DNA of 64,000 nucleotides from Alectoria sarmentosa (taxonomy: Eukaryota > Ascomycota > Lecanoromycetes > Lecanorales > Parmeliaceae). Position 1 is the stretch's first letter. Each line of letters begins with the position of its first letter. The translations under genes were made by a program, and so were the position numbers. This document shows positions 1 through 11,639 of this stretch, one piece after another. The notes beneath the pieces are model-generated. The model searched no databases and was not told where the DNA came from. It saw only the letters and a list, made by a program, of their open reading frames with translations. The stretch covers positions 1 to 64,000 of the forward strand of contig WOGZ01000187.1 of the NCBI GenBank assembly GCA_009733775.1, written 5' to 3'.

Positions 1-1080
1 TTTTTGAACGATAAAAAAATAATATAATTTCGTTTTCGTTTTCGATTGAATTAATTCTTTATTATTCTTTTACGAATGAAATTATTAACTTTTTTAAATA
101 TTTATAATTTTCAAGGTTTTTTATTGATGTTTTTTTTTTTTTTATTCTTTTCGTTATCAATTATCGTTTATAAATTATTCAATTAATTATCAAATTGAAT
201 TATTATTAATGTTCGCATTTTGATAATAAAATTAAATTGAAAAAAACGATAAAAGCATAAATTGTTTAATCGCATAAAAATTAAATTTTTGTTAATAAGC
301 ATTAATTGATTAAATGTCGCTTTTTTTGAATTTATAAATCATTTTTTATTTATTAATAATTTCGACGATGATATGTTATATAAAAAATTAAATAATTGAT
401 TCGATAATGGCGAATTGAATTATAAAAGATTTAAAAGAGATTCAATTATTAAAGAAAATCGTTATCGTTTAAAAGGTTTCGATTCGTTAAGTTTTAATAA
501 TAACGTGATTATCATATAAGATTTTATAACGAATTTTAAATCAAATGTTTTAATAATAAATGTAATAAATACGTTCATTTTTATTATAATTTTATTCTTC
601 TCGACTTGATCGAATAAAAATCGTTTATTATTAAAGATTATAAAAGTGTTTACACGTCTTTTTTTTTATAAAAGATTTTTTAAAATTAAGTTTTTTGCGT
701 AATGATATGATGATAATAATATAATTTATAAATGTGATGAAAGAATCTCTTTATATGTTTATATTATATCGTTTAATTTATATTATATCGTTTATTAAAT
801 AATTTTAATTGTAATTCGATTAAAAAAGTGAAATAATTATTGCGATGATTATTTTATCTTTTATATGATTTTGACGATGATATAAACAAAAAATGATAAA
901 GTCGATTATTAATCGAATGTGAATGATAACGATAATGATAATGATAGTAATAACAAATAAATCGAGGTTTAAAAAGGTTACATTTATTTTGAATGATCAA
1001 TGAATTATATATGGTCTCATTTTTATACGATTTTATTGTTATATCACGATTTTACCTTTTGCGTGCATTTGGTGGTCGTT
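1..1080. repeat. AT-rich RIP-like tract
   Basis: The tract is almost entirely A and T, with no open frame of note. CpC and GpG dinucleotides are scarce, and many of the remaining cytosines sit in CpG or TpC. Composition changes abruptly to that of normal genic DNA near 1080. This is what repeat-induced point mutation leaves behind in ascomycete transposon copies, but no recognisable transposon protein survives. Confidence 0.7.
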
Positions 1081-1684
1081 TAAACAAAAAATTGCGAGGG
1101 CGGTTGCAAGTTTTGCGCTCCCGCCAAGGGTTTTGCAAAAAGGAGTATACAAACTCTGAATACTAAATCTAGAGACTCGCCGATCAGGGGATGGCTTCGA
1201 GTCAAGCGGTCAAGTTTCCTCCCGTCATGGCTGTGTATTCGCAAAGCGCTGGCTCACTACATCGTTAGGGTTTGGACATTGAATTAAGACCCAAAAAGCA
1301 CAAGAACAATTTCGGTACGATTGTCATACTGGAAATCCGAGCGTTTTGGGAATGGAGGGCCGAAACTTGTCTCTGCGGCAATTGCAAAATCAGAAGTCGC
1401 CGATGGCTTCGGTACCCGAAAACCCCTTTGATTCCATCTCATGTGAGCGACATGGATGCCACAATCATGTTGTGTGGTATCGTTCATTTCCACAGCTATT
1501 GCGCATTGCTCGAGTTCTCTGTAGGCGCCGAGGCGGACAATGTACGGGGCGGAATTGTGTTGCCCCCCACCGATCTGCACGCGCTATTACGTGCCGCCTT
1601 GCTCAGAAACTAAGGTAAACACCGCATCCCTTGTGGCCCGAGTATTGGTATCGAATATCATTCGAAAATATCGCAAGTTTCGAT
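1081..1684. other. Intergenic, no gene seen
   Basis: Base composition is normal. Short overlapping frames at 1272-1618 exist on both strands, but none has recognisable motifs or family-like sequence. This is probably the upstream region of the phosphoesterase gene. Confidence 0.5.
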
Positions 1685-2602
1685 ATGTCAGAATTTCAAT
1701 TTCAGATCATGTCTGATCTCCATCTGGAGACACCGAAACTACGACCTTCTTATGAGAGTTTTAACATCCAACCACAGTGTCAATGCTTGGCTCTTCTGGG
1801 AGACATCGGACACGCCTCAGACTCTCGACTCTTCGATTTCTTCAACCGCCAATTGCAACAATTCCAGGCTGTGTTGTATCTCTTGGGAAACCACGAGCCG
1901 TACGGGATGACCTTTCCCGAGGCCAAAGAGATTGTCCAAGCTTTCGAGGCGGACGTCGAGCAGCGACGGCGAAGTCCAAGCAACGCGACAATGGGCAAAT
2001 TCGTATTCCTGGACCGATCGAGATATAACCTTTCAGAGAGCTTGACGGTATTCGGATGCACCCTCTTTTCTTCCATCAGCCTGCAGCAACGCGATCCGGT
2101 AGCACGATTCGTGTCCGACTTTTCCAGTATCGATGACTGGACAGTAGACTCTCACAATGCTGCGCATCAAACGGATTTGCAATGGCTGAACTCTCAAGTA
2201 TTAGAATGTGCCCAGCATGAGCCACATCGCTCAATTGTAGTCTTTACACACCACAGCCCGACGACACTGGACGAGGCGGATGACCTTAACCATGTCAAAG
2301 ACGATGCTCAGATCCGATCTGCATTCACCACGGATCTCTCGAGCCAACCATGTTGGACTACTCCACAGGTGAAGCTCTGGGCGTTTGGGCATACCCATTT
2401 CAACTGTGACCTAGACGATCCGCAAACCGGAAAACGGGTTGTGGCCAATCAGAAGGGTTATCGGAAATCGGAGTTGCTAACTTTCTCTGGAAGCAAAGTT
2501 GTAGAAGTTGACACCAGTCCTTATCTGGGACAGAAGGTATCGAGGGTCGGGCTGGACGTTCGGAAAAGTAAGAACAAGCGCAAACAGTGTGTAATTTCTT
2601 GA
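1685..2602 (+). CDS. Calcineurin-like metallophosphoesterase
   Basis: A single-exon protein of 305 residues. The metal-binding motifs of the calcineurin-like phosphoesterase fold appear in order: SDLHLE near the N-terminus (D-x-H), LGDIGHA (G-D), LLGNHEPYG (G-N-H-E), FTHHSP, and FGHTHFN (G-H-T-H) near residue 240. The full set supports an active two-metal hydrolase; the substrate cannot be told. The frame is open 18 codons further upstream, but the ATG at 1685 starts directly before the first motif (MSEFQFQIMSDLHLE), as is usual in fungal members, so I chose it. The C-terminus is basic (KSKNKRK). No signal peptide is seen, so a cytosolic enzyme is likely. It is the first gene inside the AT-rich tract. 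Confidence 0.85.
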   Translation: MSEFQFQIMSDLHLETPKLRPSYESFNIQPQCQCLALLGDIGHASDSRLFDFFNRQLQQFQAVLYLLGNHEPYGMTFPEAKEIVQAFEADVEQRRRSPSNATMGKFVFLDRSRYNLSESLTVFGCTLFSSISLQQRDPVARFVSDFSSIDDWTVDSHNAAHQTDLQWLNSQVLECAQHEPHRSIVVFTHHSPTTLDEADDLNHVKDDAQIRSAFTTDLSSQPCWTTPQVKLWAFGHTHFNCDLDDPQTGKRVVANQKGYRKSELLTFSGSKVVEVDTSPYLGQKVSRVGLDVRKSKNKRKQCVIS

Positions 2603-3137
2603 CAGAAACTTTTTGGATGCCACATATCCGATTGCAAGAATCCAAGGCATGCCCCAAACTCCGAGGCTACGACAAATCTGCACGTGGTCTGCAAAAGGCA
2701 TGCCATCTTCCCACAGGACATAGCGAGGTCTATGGCGGTAAAAATGATGTCCGCACTATCTTCCACCGGCTTTTGGAGATAAATTGGCGTGGGAGCACCA
2801 TGAAGCTCTGGCAGAAAAGAAGGCTCCCGGATGAATGACAGATATTCCTGCTTCAAATTAAACCCCCGGAAAGGGTATAATTAAGATGGCTGTAGCGATA
2901 CACGTCTGAGAATTGAGGCAAGAACTTGGTGCCGACATGAAATTCCGGATCCATCCCGGGGAAAATATGCACAATGCGGTCTCGACAAGATTGGTCTCGA
3001 TTGCTGCGTAATCGACTTGCTGTTCTATATATACAAGATAGAAGAGGGCAGATTGGTAAATAGCTGAATATTGGAACAATTTGCATGACGTAAGCAGTAC
3101 TCCCAGAAACACCATTCACCTCCCAACTTTTCACCAA
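2521..3137 (-). pseudogene. Possible decayed gene, unknown family
   Basis: Two minus-strand frames (3137-2853 and 2856-2521) read like consecutive pieces of one protein. The first ends in SGGLI-stop. Shifting one base in the five-G run at this point gives SGGFNLKQEYLSF and carries on through KPVEDSADIIFTAIDLAM, which looks protein-like. I could not assign a family; a distant resemblance to the C-terminus of short-chain dehydrogenases is not convincing. The 3' part overlaps the end of the phosphoesterase gene on the other strand. It may be chance, or a relic with a single-base frameshift. Confidence 0.25.
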
Positions 3138-3274
3138 ATCCCCTGGGCGGAGATTGAAATGATAGGTACGACCAATTTGTATTCACGAATCCGTCCTACA
3201 CCCAATAGTCACTAACTGATCCCATTGGGTTCGGAGGCGAAGGGTGAGCGCATGTACATACACGTTCGAAAGAC

Positions 3275-3868
3275 TCACAACAGCCCGAGTGTAATATCGC
3301 CTTTGACCTTTGCATAGAGATCCACCTACCCCCACACGAAAAACGTTCACATCAGCCCAATAGTAATGTCACCCTTCACCCGCGCATAGAGATCTACCTC
3401 CACCTCCAGGTCCAACTCAATCTGAATCTTCAAACTCGAATTCTTCGCCCCCTCGCTTGGCGGCCTGTCCAGGATGCGCGACTGTCGGACGGGTGCGATG
3501 CGTCCGCCTTTGACCTCGGGCTGCTGGGACTGCTGCTGGCGCAGGGCCATGATTTGTTGCTGCAGGGCTTCGTTTTGCTGCTGCAGGCCTTGGTCTTGGT
3601 TGGAGGGGGAGGATTGGTTGCGGTTGGCTGGCTGGGTTTGCGGCGCTTGCTTTTGCAATTCTTGGTTCTGTTGCGGTTTGCGCCCGCCGGTGGCTTGGTC
3701 TTCGTTGTCGGAGGACATTTCGGGCTCGGGGTCTGCTCTGAAAGAGCCGCTGTGGTTAGTGTGGGTTTTGCGCGGATGCAGAGGGTGGTGGTGGGGAAGG
3801 GGTGAGGGTTACTGTTTGGTGGGAGCTTGGTTCTTGGGCTGGAGCTTGGGAGGGGATTTTTGAGCCAT
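3275..3868 (-). CDS. Small Gln-rich protein with duplicated 3' end
   Basis: Exon 1 is 3868-3813 (MAQKSPPKLQPKNQ...). A 75-nt intron with CTAAC branch site follows, then exon 2 from 3737. The middle is rich in Gln, Pro and Asn (coil-like QQQNEALQQQ). The C-terminus, SLKIQIELDLEVEVDLYARV, is the conserved part of a fungal family of unknown function as I recall it. There are two possible ends. Reading through gives a stop at 3347 and a tail ...ARVKGDITIGLM. Splicing GTAGAT (3397) to TAG (3326), with a CTGAT branch site between, gives a stop at 3275 and a tail ...AKVKGDITLGLL. The two tails come from a tandem 51-bp duplication with a 72-bp period. Proteins are about 148 residues either way. I cannot tell which form predominates. 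Confidence 0.75.
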
Positions 3869-4406
3869 GGTTTTTGTTGGAGTTCACTGACCGACACTGA
3901 CGCGAAAGACGATAGATGCTTGATAGATGGCTGATGATAGATGATTTGAGAGACTTTGAGCAAGATGACAGATGGATGGAAAGAGATGGTGGAAGTGAGG
4001 GATATATAGCGATTCCCAGCCTCCGCTTTTGGCTCTCTATATACAAGGTTCGGAATCCCCCTTCCCCTTGAATCTTGCTTTTTTTCGGGTCAGGTCACGT
4101 TGAGGTCACGAGATACTCGTGACATTATAACCAATTAACTCTTTGGAGGCGCAATTGGGGCGTTCTTCTCACAGTTTCACTTCCCTGATTTGCTCCCTGA
4201 TCAACCCCTCCAAAACTCGAACCCTGATTACTTAGGGCAAATTACGACAACGAATTTATCCCGAGCGTTCTGGGCCCAATGATAATTGGTAGCGATGCTT
4301 ACCAATCATTATCACATGCTCTCCATGATCTTGAATAGTGGACCATGCTGTGTTTATTTACTTTCATGAGTGACCACTGTGTGACGTTGGGCGAAACGAA
4401 GCAATC

Positions 4407-5137
4407 ATGGTCTTAGGACTCTTGACTGCAATAGCAGCATGCCCCGCCATCATTGGCACAACTGAAGCAGTCCGGTCAGGGCAGAATAAGAACGCGAAAG
4501 AGAAGCATCGCGGACAGAAGACCAATCTCGTTGCTTCGTGTGTAAAGACCTCGTCGCAAAGCGCGCAAATTAATGGGGGGATGGTGGTGCTGAAAAACCA
4601 CAAGGTCCGCTCCCAGTTGACGTTTGACCGGAAGCTGCTTATATGCACCTACTTACATCTGCTAACATCTAGCTTTACATCCAAAAAACCCAAGACCTCG
4701 ACGTACCTCTCGAAGACGACCTCGAATTCGAAGAACCCGCCGGCCATCCCTTCACAGGCTATTACCTCCCGCACCCCCAGCACAATTGGGGCTGGCAAGG
4801 CGAAGGTCTCGTCTCCACCATCGGCCCCGGTCCCCCCCAACTCAACTGGATATACGTGGATAAAGACACCAACGAGGTGAAATACGGGAACAAAATCGAG
4901 GTCGGAGATCACATCGTGGGGCCCTGGAATTGTACCAAGATTGACCGCAGGGTGACGTTTGAAGGGTGGGAGGGATTCTTGGCGGTCAAGGAGAAGCCAG
5001 ATACGTGGGCCTTGTATTTTGATCGGGAGGACGATGGGTTGAAGGGCAAGGTTAGTAAAAGACGGGTGTTGGAGGTGGAATTGTCGAGGAAGGAGATGAA
5101 GAAAGGGAAGGAGGATGCAGGGGTTAAGGGTGCTTGA
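4407..5137 (+). CDS. Conserved fungal protein (MVLGLLTAIAACPAIIGTTE type)
   Basis: Two exons: 4407-4604 and 4673-5137, with a 68-nt intron (donor GTCCGC, acceptor CATCTAG). The spliced product is 220 residues. The N-terminus (MVLGLLTAIAACPAIIGTTE) is hydrophobic and followed by a basic stretch (GQNKNAKEKHRGQK). The second exon carries HPFTGYYLPHPQHNWG, LNWIYVDKDTNEVKYG, VGPWNCTKIDRR and FEGWEGFLAV, which I recognise as a widespread Pezizomycotina protein of unknown function. The exon join restores the continuous family sequence (...VVLKNHK-LYIQ...), which supports the weak donor. The C-terminal tail is Lys/Glu-rich. The N-terminus may be a membrane anchor or signal-like segment. Confidence 0.8.
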
Positions 5138-5766
5138 TGGCTTCTCTGTTGTGGAGAGATGTCTTTAATGTTGTAACGATGTAATGTATCTGCTGAAAGC
5201 CATGGTGTGTAGAGCATTGATGTTGGATGAGGAATGTTTTTCTTCCACGTGCAATTACATCATTCTCGTCTTGTGTGCCTGAACGGAGGTATCTCCGGCG
5301 CTCTTCAGACCCGTGCATAGCCTATTCTGCTATATATTGCCAAGGGCCCATCAGCTTCCCAGCAACGCAAACCCCTTTTTTGCCAGGCCCCTGGTGCCGT
5401 ACCTAATATCCTCCCTCCTCGACATACTTCACGGGACTTGCACTTGGCTAACGGGACATGGCCAACGGGAAGAGATGGTGTCGGTGGCGTCGACTGAAGT
5501 CTGGTACTATTTACCATTCGTCAGTTCGGCATTCCAGACCTTACACAATCTGATGCGTTTCGCTTTTTCTTGGCTCTCGGAAGTTGCTACACCCGATAAA
5601 GGAGGAAATGGGCAAATTGTGGCCCTCCACCTCAGCCATCACGAGGTACGCCTCGAACGGTAGCCACCATGTTCTAGGTCAATCGTAACGACTCGAATAA
5701 TTAAGAGCGCAATCTGGGCCCTATCTGTCTATAGAAAGTGCGTTATGGACCGCGCAATCATGCCGC
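5138..5766. other. Intergenic, no gene seen
   Basis: This lies between the 3' ends of a plus-strand and a minus-strand gene. An open stretch at 5313-5663 has no family-like features, and nothing else stands out. Confidence 0.4.
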
Positions 5767-8700
5767 TCATGCGAAAATCTTTCGGAATTTCATGTCAAAT
5801 TCAGCTCGTAACTTCGTCATGGCTTTGTAGACATTGAGGAATCCCTTCTCCAATTCTTCTTGGCTTGGATCCGCACCTAGAGCGTCGTTAGTCTCCTTCG
5901 GTTCATCTGCCTCTTCTGCGTCATAGTCATCCCAAGAGTCAGCCACCTTCTTTTTCTGCTTGGACTTGGCACTAGCTGAAGATCCGGTAGTCACGGAGGA
6001 CCTTCCTGTGTCAGCTGTCGCTATGGAATTTGTAGTGCTCTCTGTGTCCGTCGTAGAGTCGCCACCAAACTTATCGTCCTCTAGATTGTTATTTTCATCA
6101 CCTTCTCCGATCACGTCCAGGAGGCTTAGATCAGACTCGGGAAGTTTGAGGAAGTTGGCAAGTGATGCGCAAATTGTGGCCAACACGAGGGAGAAGTCTA
6201 CAGGTTCATGTAAGTCGAGGGCTGTCAATTCAAGGGAGGATGTTGCAAAGAAGGCTATTACCATTCAAGAGAAACCATACATCCGACTTCCTAACGCCGT
6301 TTGCCTTTTCCAAGGCGTCGAGATCTCCATGCATGAAAAAGTCGTATAGGTAGGCATTCAGAGGAGTCTTAGATTCGTCCGGATAGACATCCAAATGCGG
6401 TATCACGGCTTCCTCTAGGAACACTCCGCTACGAGTGGTTCGGCAAAGGTCCGAGATACTCTCGAATTTATCACCGTGGCCAGACAAAGCAACGAAAGCC
6501 GACCTGACTTTTGTGGAGGGCAAGGATCCAGGGAAAGTGACATTGTCGTCAATGCCTCCAGCCTTTATGCCCGTCAGTGGTAGCTTGCAGTCGTCTTCTT
6601 TGACGTGCTGATCTACGAATGTCCTGACGTATGTCGTAAAGACCTGCAAAGTATCTTCGTTATGTGCACGAAGGATCTTAGCTGCAAGGAGAGGTAGTGG
6701 TGGTAAGAAAACGATAGATGGAGATCGCTTCATGATTTTTTCGATGTACTCTGCATCAGCCTAAGGCGCGAGTTAGCATGGGCCAGGAAGTTCAATCTCT
6801 AAGGGAAACAGTTGAACGACTCACCTCTCGACATGGACGTCGACCAAAAAGATGGGCCATTACGACCATCAATGTACGAAGCACATAAGACTCCTTTGTG
6901 TTTATCTCAGAGCATAGCTCGTGAAAATACTCACCCTTAATAAGAGCATTCAAAGCGAAGCTCGAATTTTCAGTAAAGTACAGGTGTGAGATTAGGCCTG
7001 CGAAGTTGATTGGAGCTCCTTGAGAGCTGAGAAGGTCCTGCCTTCGGAGGTACTCAATCGAGAATCTGAGATGATGGAGTACTTGGTCTTTAAATGCTGG
7101 CCCATCGAGATAGAGCCGCGGCTGAGAAAGGAGCGAATTAATGGCCTTTACAGCGTATTGAGAGCCGTCAGAGTCATGGAGCAGAGAGAACAGTCGAAGA
7201 ACCAGCGTCGTTGTGATGGGAAAGTGACCGTTGAGGTCTGGCAGTCTAGAGCTTAGGAGACGGCATATCTTGCCATGGCTTAGGTTCTGGAAGACAACAT
7301 TTCCAAGCAGGTCAAATCCACGACGTCCTGCACGTCCAGCGGCCTGTCGATAGTTCAAGGCCGTCAGAAAGATGCTATCTCCAGAGAAAACAACAGTGGC
7401 GCAAGGCATGTTGATACCAAGTGCCAGCGTTCCGGTGGCTATAACCACTCGTAGATATCCTTTGCGGAATAGCATTTCGACGACCTGACGATACTTGCGA
7501 TTCATACCAGCATGATGGACACCAATGCCTCTTTGCAATCCGTCCGTCAGCCAAGAAGGTAACCCTCTCCATTTCATCTGACCATAATACATGTTCAGTT
7601 CTGAGGCCTCAGCTTTGTGTCTCGCTGCGAAATGAAAACCATCAACTGGTGCATCAGGATCGAAATTAGCATATGGGTTCGCTTCATCGCTGGCAGCGTC
7701 TTGAATTTTGTCCATCTTTGATGATGGATCATCGTCATCATCGCCTTTGCCTTTCTTTGAAGGAATTTTCTTTACCTGTCTCTTGCCAGCCATCTTGGCT
7801 TGTTCGGCTTTCCATTTTTCAAATCCTGTAAGCTTAGCCTTCCATGATGGACTTAATTCCTTCCAGCGTGTCTCAGCCTCTATCAACTGTTGTATCACGG
7901 CTTTGCAGATACCCTCGCATCTGTTTCTATCGTAATTGAAGAAGATTGCGGGGAGTGCATCTCTTTCATGGAGTTTGCACAGAAGGGGCAATGTGGTAGC
8001 ATACAAATCATCTGGAACAATGGCTACCATGTCATCATCCAAATCATCAGATACTGTGCCTTTCGAGACCTGCTTGTCAATGGTGCTGGTAATCTCCATA
8101 GAGCGGCTGAGATCTTCAAGGACCTTTTCGAAAGGCGATTGATCATTCGCCATCCACACCTTGAGTAGCTTCTTGAGCGAAGCCTCCCACTCAATAATGT
8201 CTGCTTTCCTGATGATTTTAGGTGATCCCTTACGTGAAGGATTCAAAGCCGGATCGATAGGGAACTCTTTGGTCTGGTGCCGAGACATGGATTGGAACAA
8301 CGAGAGACAATCGCGAGCTTCAAGGCTAAGATCGTCGGGAATGCCCCGCGACTTATTGATCAAGCTCGCAACAGGATGAATGTATGCCAGACCTTGAAGG
8401 CCGTCGAGACCTAGGGTTGCGAATGAGGGGCGGTCTGCCAATCCACGAAACGCGAACCGCTTTGGAGGACTGAACACAAATTTCCGCAGATCTGAATATC
8501 TGTGCTGATGGGTGATCATGGACATCTCGAAACCTGACGATTGTTGAGTCGCGGTAAGCCAGGAGTTGAAGTCCTCTGGGTTGCCCACTGTAGCGGAGAG
8601 AGCGATGATGGGGCACGGTGCCAAGAGCAGCAGCTGCTCCCAAACAACGCCATCTTCTGCTTGCCCAATCGAGTGTATCTCGTCGAGGATGATGTATTTT

Positions 8701-11639
8701 ACTCTAGGTGACCAAGACTTGGCATTGCTTGGAGCAAGTAACATGATCTGCAAGATGTGTGGTACCGTCACTAGGATTTGGCAACCTGAGGGATTGTTGA
8801 TTCGGTAATCCCGTGTATGGATTGCCCATACTGATTTTCCGGCATGCTTGTAGCTCTTCTTGAAGCGTGCTTGTATCTCGGCAGCAATCTGGTTCACGAG
8901 TGCTTTGGTAGGGGCGACATATACTGACTTGTCAGCAATACACATTCACGGAACTTTTCTGAGACATACCCAGTATATTGTCATCATTGCCCCTCAAGAT
9001 CTTCTCCATTGCATAGAAAGAGATAAACGTTTTTCCGGCACTTGTAGGAGCAACCACAAAGACACTCTTCTGCGCATCTAAGTCATCAAGAACCCGGCGT
9101 TGCCAGCCATCCGGTTGAAATGGGACCCTTGAGTCTGGTGCCGAATCAAGATTTCGGTCCATATAAGGCCCACAGTGTAGTAGTTGAAAGTCTTGGTCAT
9201 CCAAATCTATCGCATATTCTTTGTCTTTGGGCACCAGTAACCCCGGGTCACAGGCCAGTTTTCGGTCGATGGTTACACTTCGAATCCCTGGATCTGGTAA
9301 ATGGAGAGCCGTGATGATCTCTTTGAGGCTGCCTGTAATGGTGGCTGTTAGGCTGTCAAGCATGGCAATTTTGCGAGCAGTATCCCATAGAAGCGATACC
9401 ACGCCAAAGAGTTCTTCCTTCGAAGAGAAAGCATCTGTACTCTTCCGTAGAGTCCGATATATATCGAATAAAATAGCCAAAAGGTGAAATTGCACTTCGG
9501 CTTCGAGTATTTTGCGTTTCTGATCCGGTAGATCCCGTAGATAAGTTCTGATTTTGTGATATTTTGACTGGAGACTGCGCTCAGACTCCAAATTGTTTCT
9601 CATTGTCCGCCAGGCCGCAAATAGCTTATCCTCGCTCTCGCTGTCTTTGACAGCTTTGGTGGCAGCAATGTCTTCAAGAATTGCTTTTTTACCGGCGCCC
9701 TTGCGATTAGTCTGTGCTTTAGCAACATGGGACTTCTTGTGATTTGGACCTGTACCATCGCTTTCTTTCACGAGAGGTGTTTTGCTACCCTTAGAATCTG
9801 ACACCGTAACAATTTCTGGCTCTAAGGCCTTTCCCACGGCATTTGTTAGACTGGCAGCGTACGATTGCATTTCGGCCATGAAACGTTGATCCCGCTTGAG
9901 ACTACGGGTCTTCTCCTTTGCGGATGCAGGTGTCTGCTGGCCTTGCTTGGGATCAAGACGTCTCTTCGCATTATGCCAATGCGACACTTCTTGAAAAATT
10001 CGTCCGGATTGCCGGTCGGATGACTTAACGGGTGCGACTCGAAGGTTGATCGATGTCAGATGCCTATCAAAGACCGGATTCGAGAAGGGCAAGATTGAAA
10101 GAGCATCCGAGGTTGAGCCATTGAATTCATAAGTGTGTGAGATGGCATTCTGGAAGGCCGTTGGTAATTTCAGGTGAACGCCGGATAATGTGCATAGACT
10201 GTGGGCGAGACTTTCAAACCTTGTGGTCGGCTGAGGAGGGAAACGCAGTTCGCTCCCACCCATCGTGATAGCTTCAAATAGTCGACCATCGATTAAGTCG
10301 GAAACATCACACGGTACTGTTCCGCCTTCCATGGCTTCTGACCAAGCGCCGCTAGAAATTAGAGTGCTCGCCAGTTTCGAAAGCGTGGCGAGAAAAGACT
10401 GCAGCCGAGATTGTTCGTCATTAATGGGTCTTTGTGTGGGTTGCCGCCGGTTTGAAAGAGGTAACGACGTTATTAGAGCAGTATGGGCAAGAAAGTGAGT
10501 CGCAAGATCTTCCACTGCGGGGGTTTCCTCGAGCATTTGAGCAAGAGTGACAACGATCAGTAATTCACGTTCAGTGGAAGCTTGATTGTTGTCGGCCGCC
10601 TTGGGGGACTTGCATTGGCACTTGTACATCCTCGTTATAGCGTTTCTCTTGCCTATAAGGTCAAGTCTCGCTATGCCTTGCTCCAGGAAGGCGATGTCCC
10701 TATAATCATTGAAATTTGACAAGCTAGGGACGGCTTCTTCGTACTCCAGGCTGGATCTTGCTTTACGCCCACCTTCCACCACCATGCTCATGACCTATAT
10801 GGAGTGAGTCAATAAAGGAAATCAAAGAGCAGAGACACTTGCTACCTTCGTGTCCGCCCATTCCAGTCCGTTGATAAGGGCGACGTTGTAGCTTTCATTT
10901 ATCAGCCAACAAATCATCGTTCGAAATGCAACCTTTCTTGACGTTTCCTGGGTGTCGACTTCCGCCTGTTCCTCTTCATTTGTGTTTGGTAACGATAAGT
11001 CGGCTGATAGTGGAACTGGATTTGCGCCATCGTGACACATCACAAAGTAGACGCCGGTCGCTTTCAAATAGTCACGAAACGCCGCGTCTTGCTCGGATGC
11101 AAAGGAACGAATCTCAAGATTTGGATGTGATTCCCGGAGATTGACACTAAGATGTCTCTGAATGGCAGCTCTGGCAAGTAGGTATTTCGGTCTGGCTATG
11201 GTAGGGACTCCTCGTGGGAGACAGAGGTCTCTGTGATTGTCAAAGAACACAACGTGGAAGTTGCATTTCCGCTGTATCAATCCCTGTAAGAAATATTCCA
11301 CAGCGTAGACAGCGTGTAGGAGCTGGAAGCCGCCTGTTTGGAGGTGGATGTCAGTGAAACCGACGATTAATCGTCCGGTGGATTCACTCATTGCAACTTA
11401 CGAATAAGATCTAGATCTGGATCGCTGAAGCATCGCAGCAAAAGCGAATCTCCTTCGAGAAGGAACAACTCTTGCCCAGCATAATCGCCCACGAGGTCGA
11501 CTCTCCTGACCGAAAGCCGTCCATACCTAAAAGATAGTGTCAGCTTCTGAACCACTAGTTTCAGAGCGGATAAGGTAAGATACCATTCCAATAATGCTTC
11601 ATTTCGCTGCTTCAGACTCGTTTCTTTGGATTCGTCCAT
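5767..11639 (-). CDS. DDX60-like Ski2-family DExD/H helicase
   Basis: Seven exons in coding order: 11639-11584, 11526-11402, 11333-10846, 10794-8970, 8923-6825, 6760-6262, 6197-5767. All phases agree and the product is 1840 residues. The helicase core starts with VVAPTSAGKTF (motif I, near residue 805), then YVAPTKALVNQ (Ia), ILDEIHSIG (II, DEIH), ALSATVGNP (III) and RQAAGRAGRRGFD (VI, near 1355). The N-terminal region (DLVGDYAGQELFLLEGDSLL, GFQLLHAVYAVEYFL) and the C-terminal SLVLATICASLANFL match fungal relatives of animal DDX60. The core resembles Ski2-type RNA helicases; whether the fungal protein has an antiviral or RNA-decay role is not known. A charged Lys/Asp insert separates the two RecA-like lobes. 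The ATG at 11639 is the one closest to family length; an in-frame extension upstream to 11774 is probably leader. Confidence 0.88.

Noticed and set aside
5313..5663. Plus-strand 116-codon frame.
   Set aside because: No conserved block and no start context; probably untranslated flank between convergent genes.
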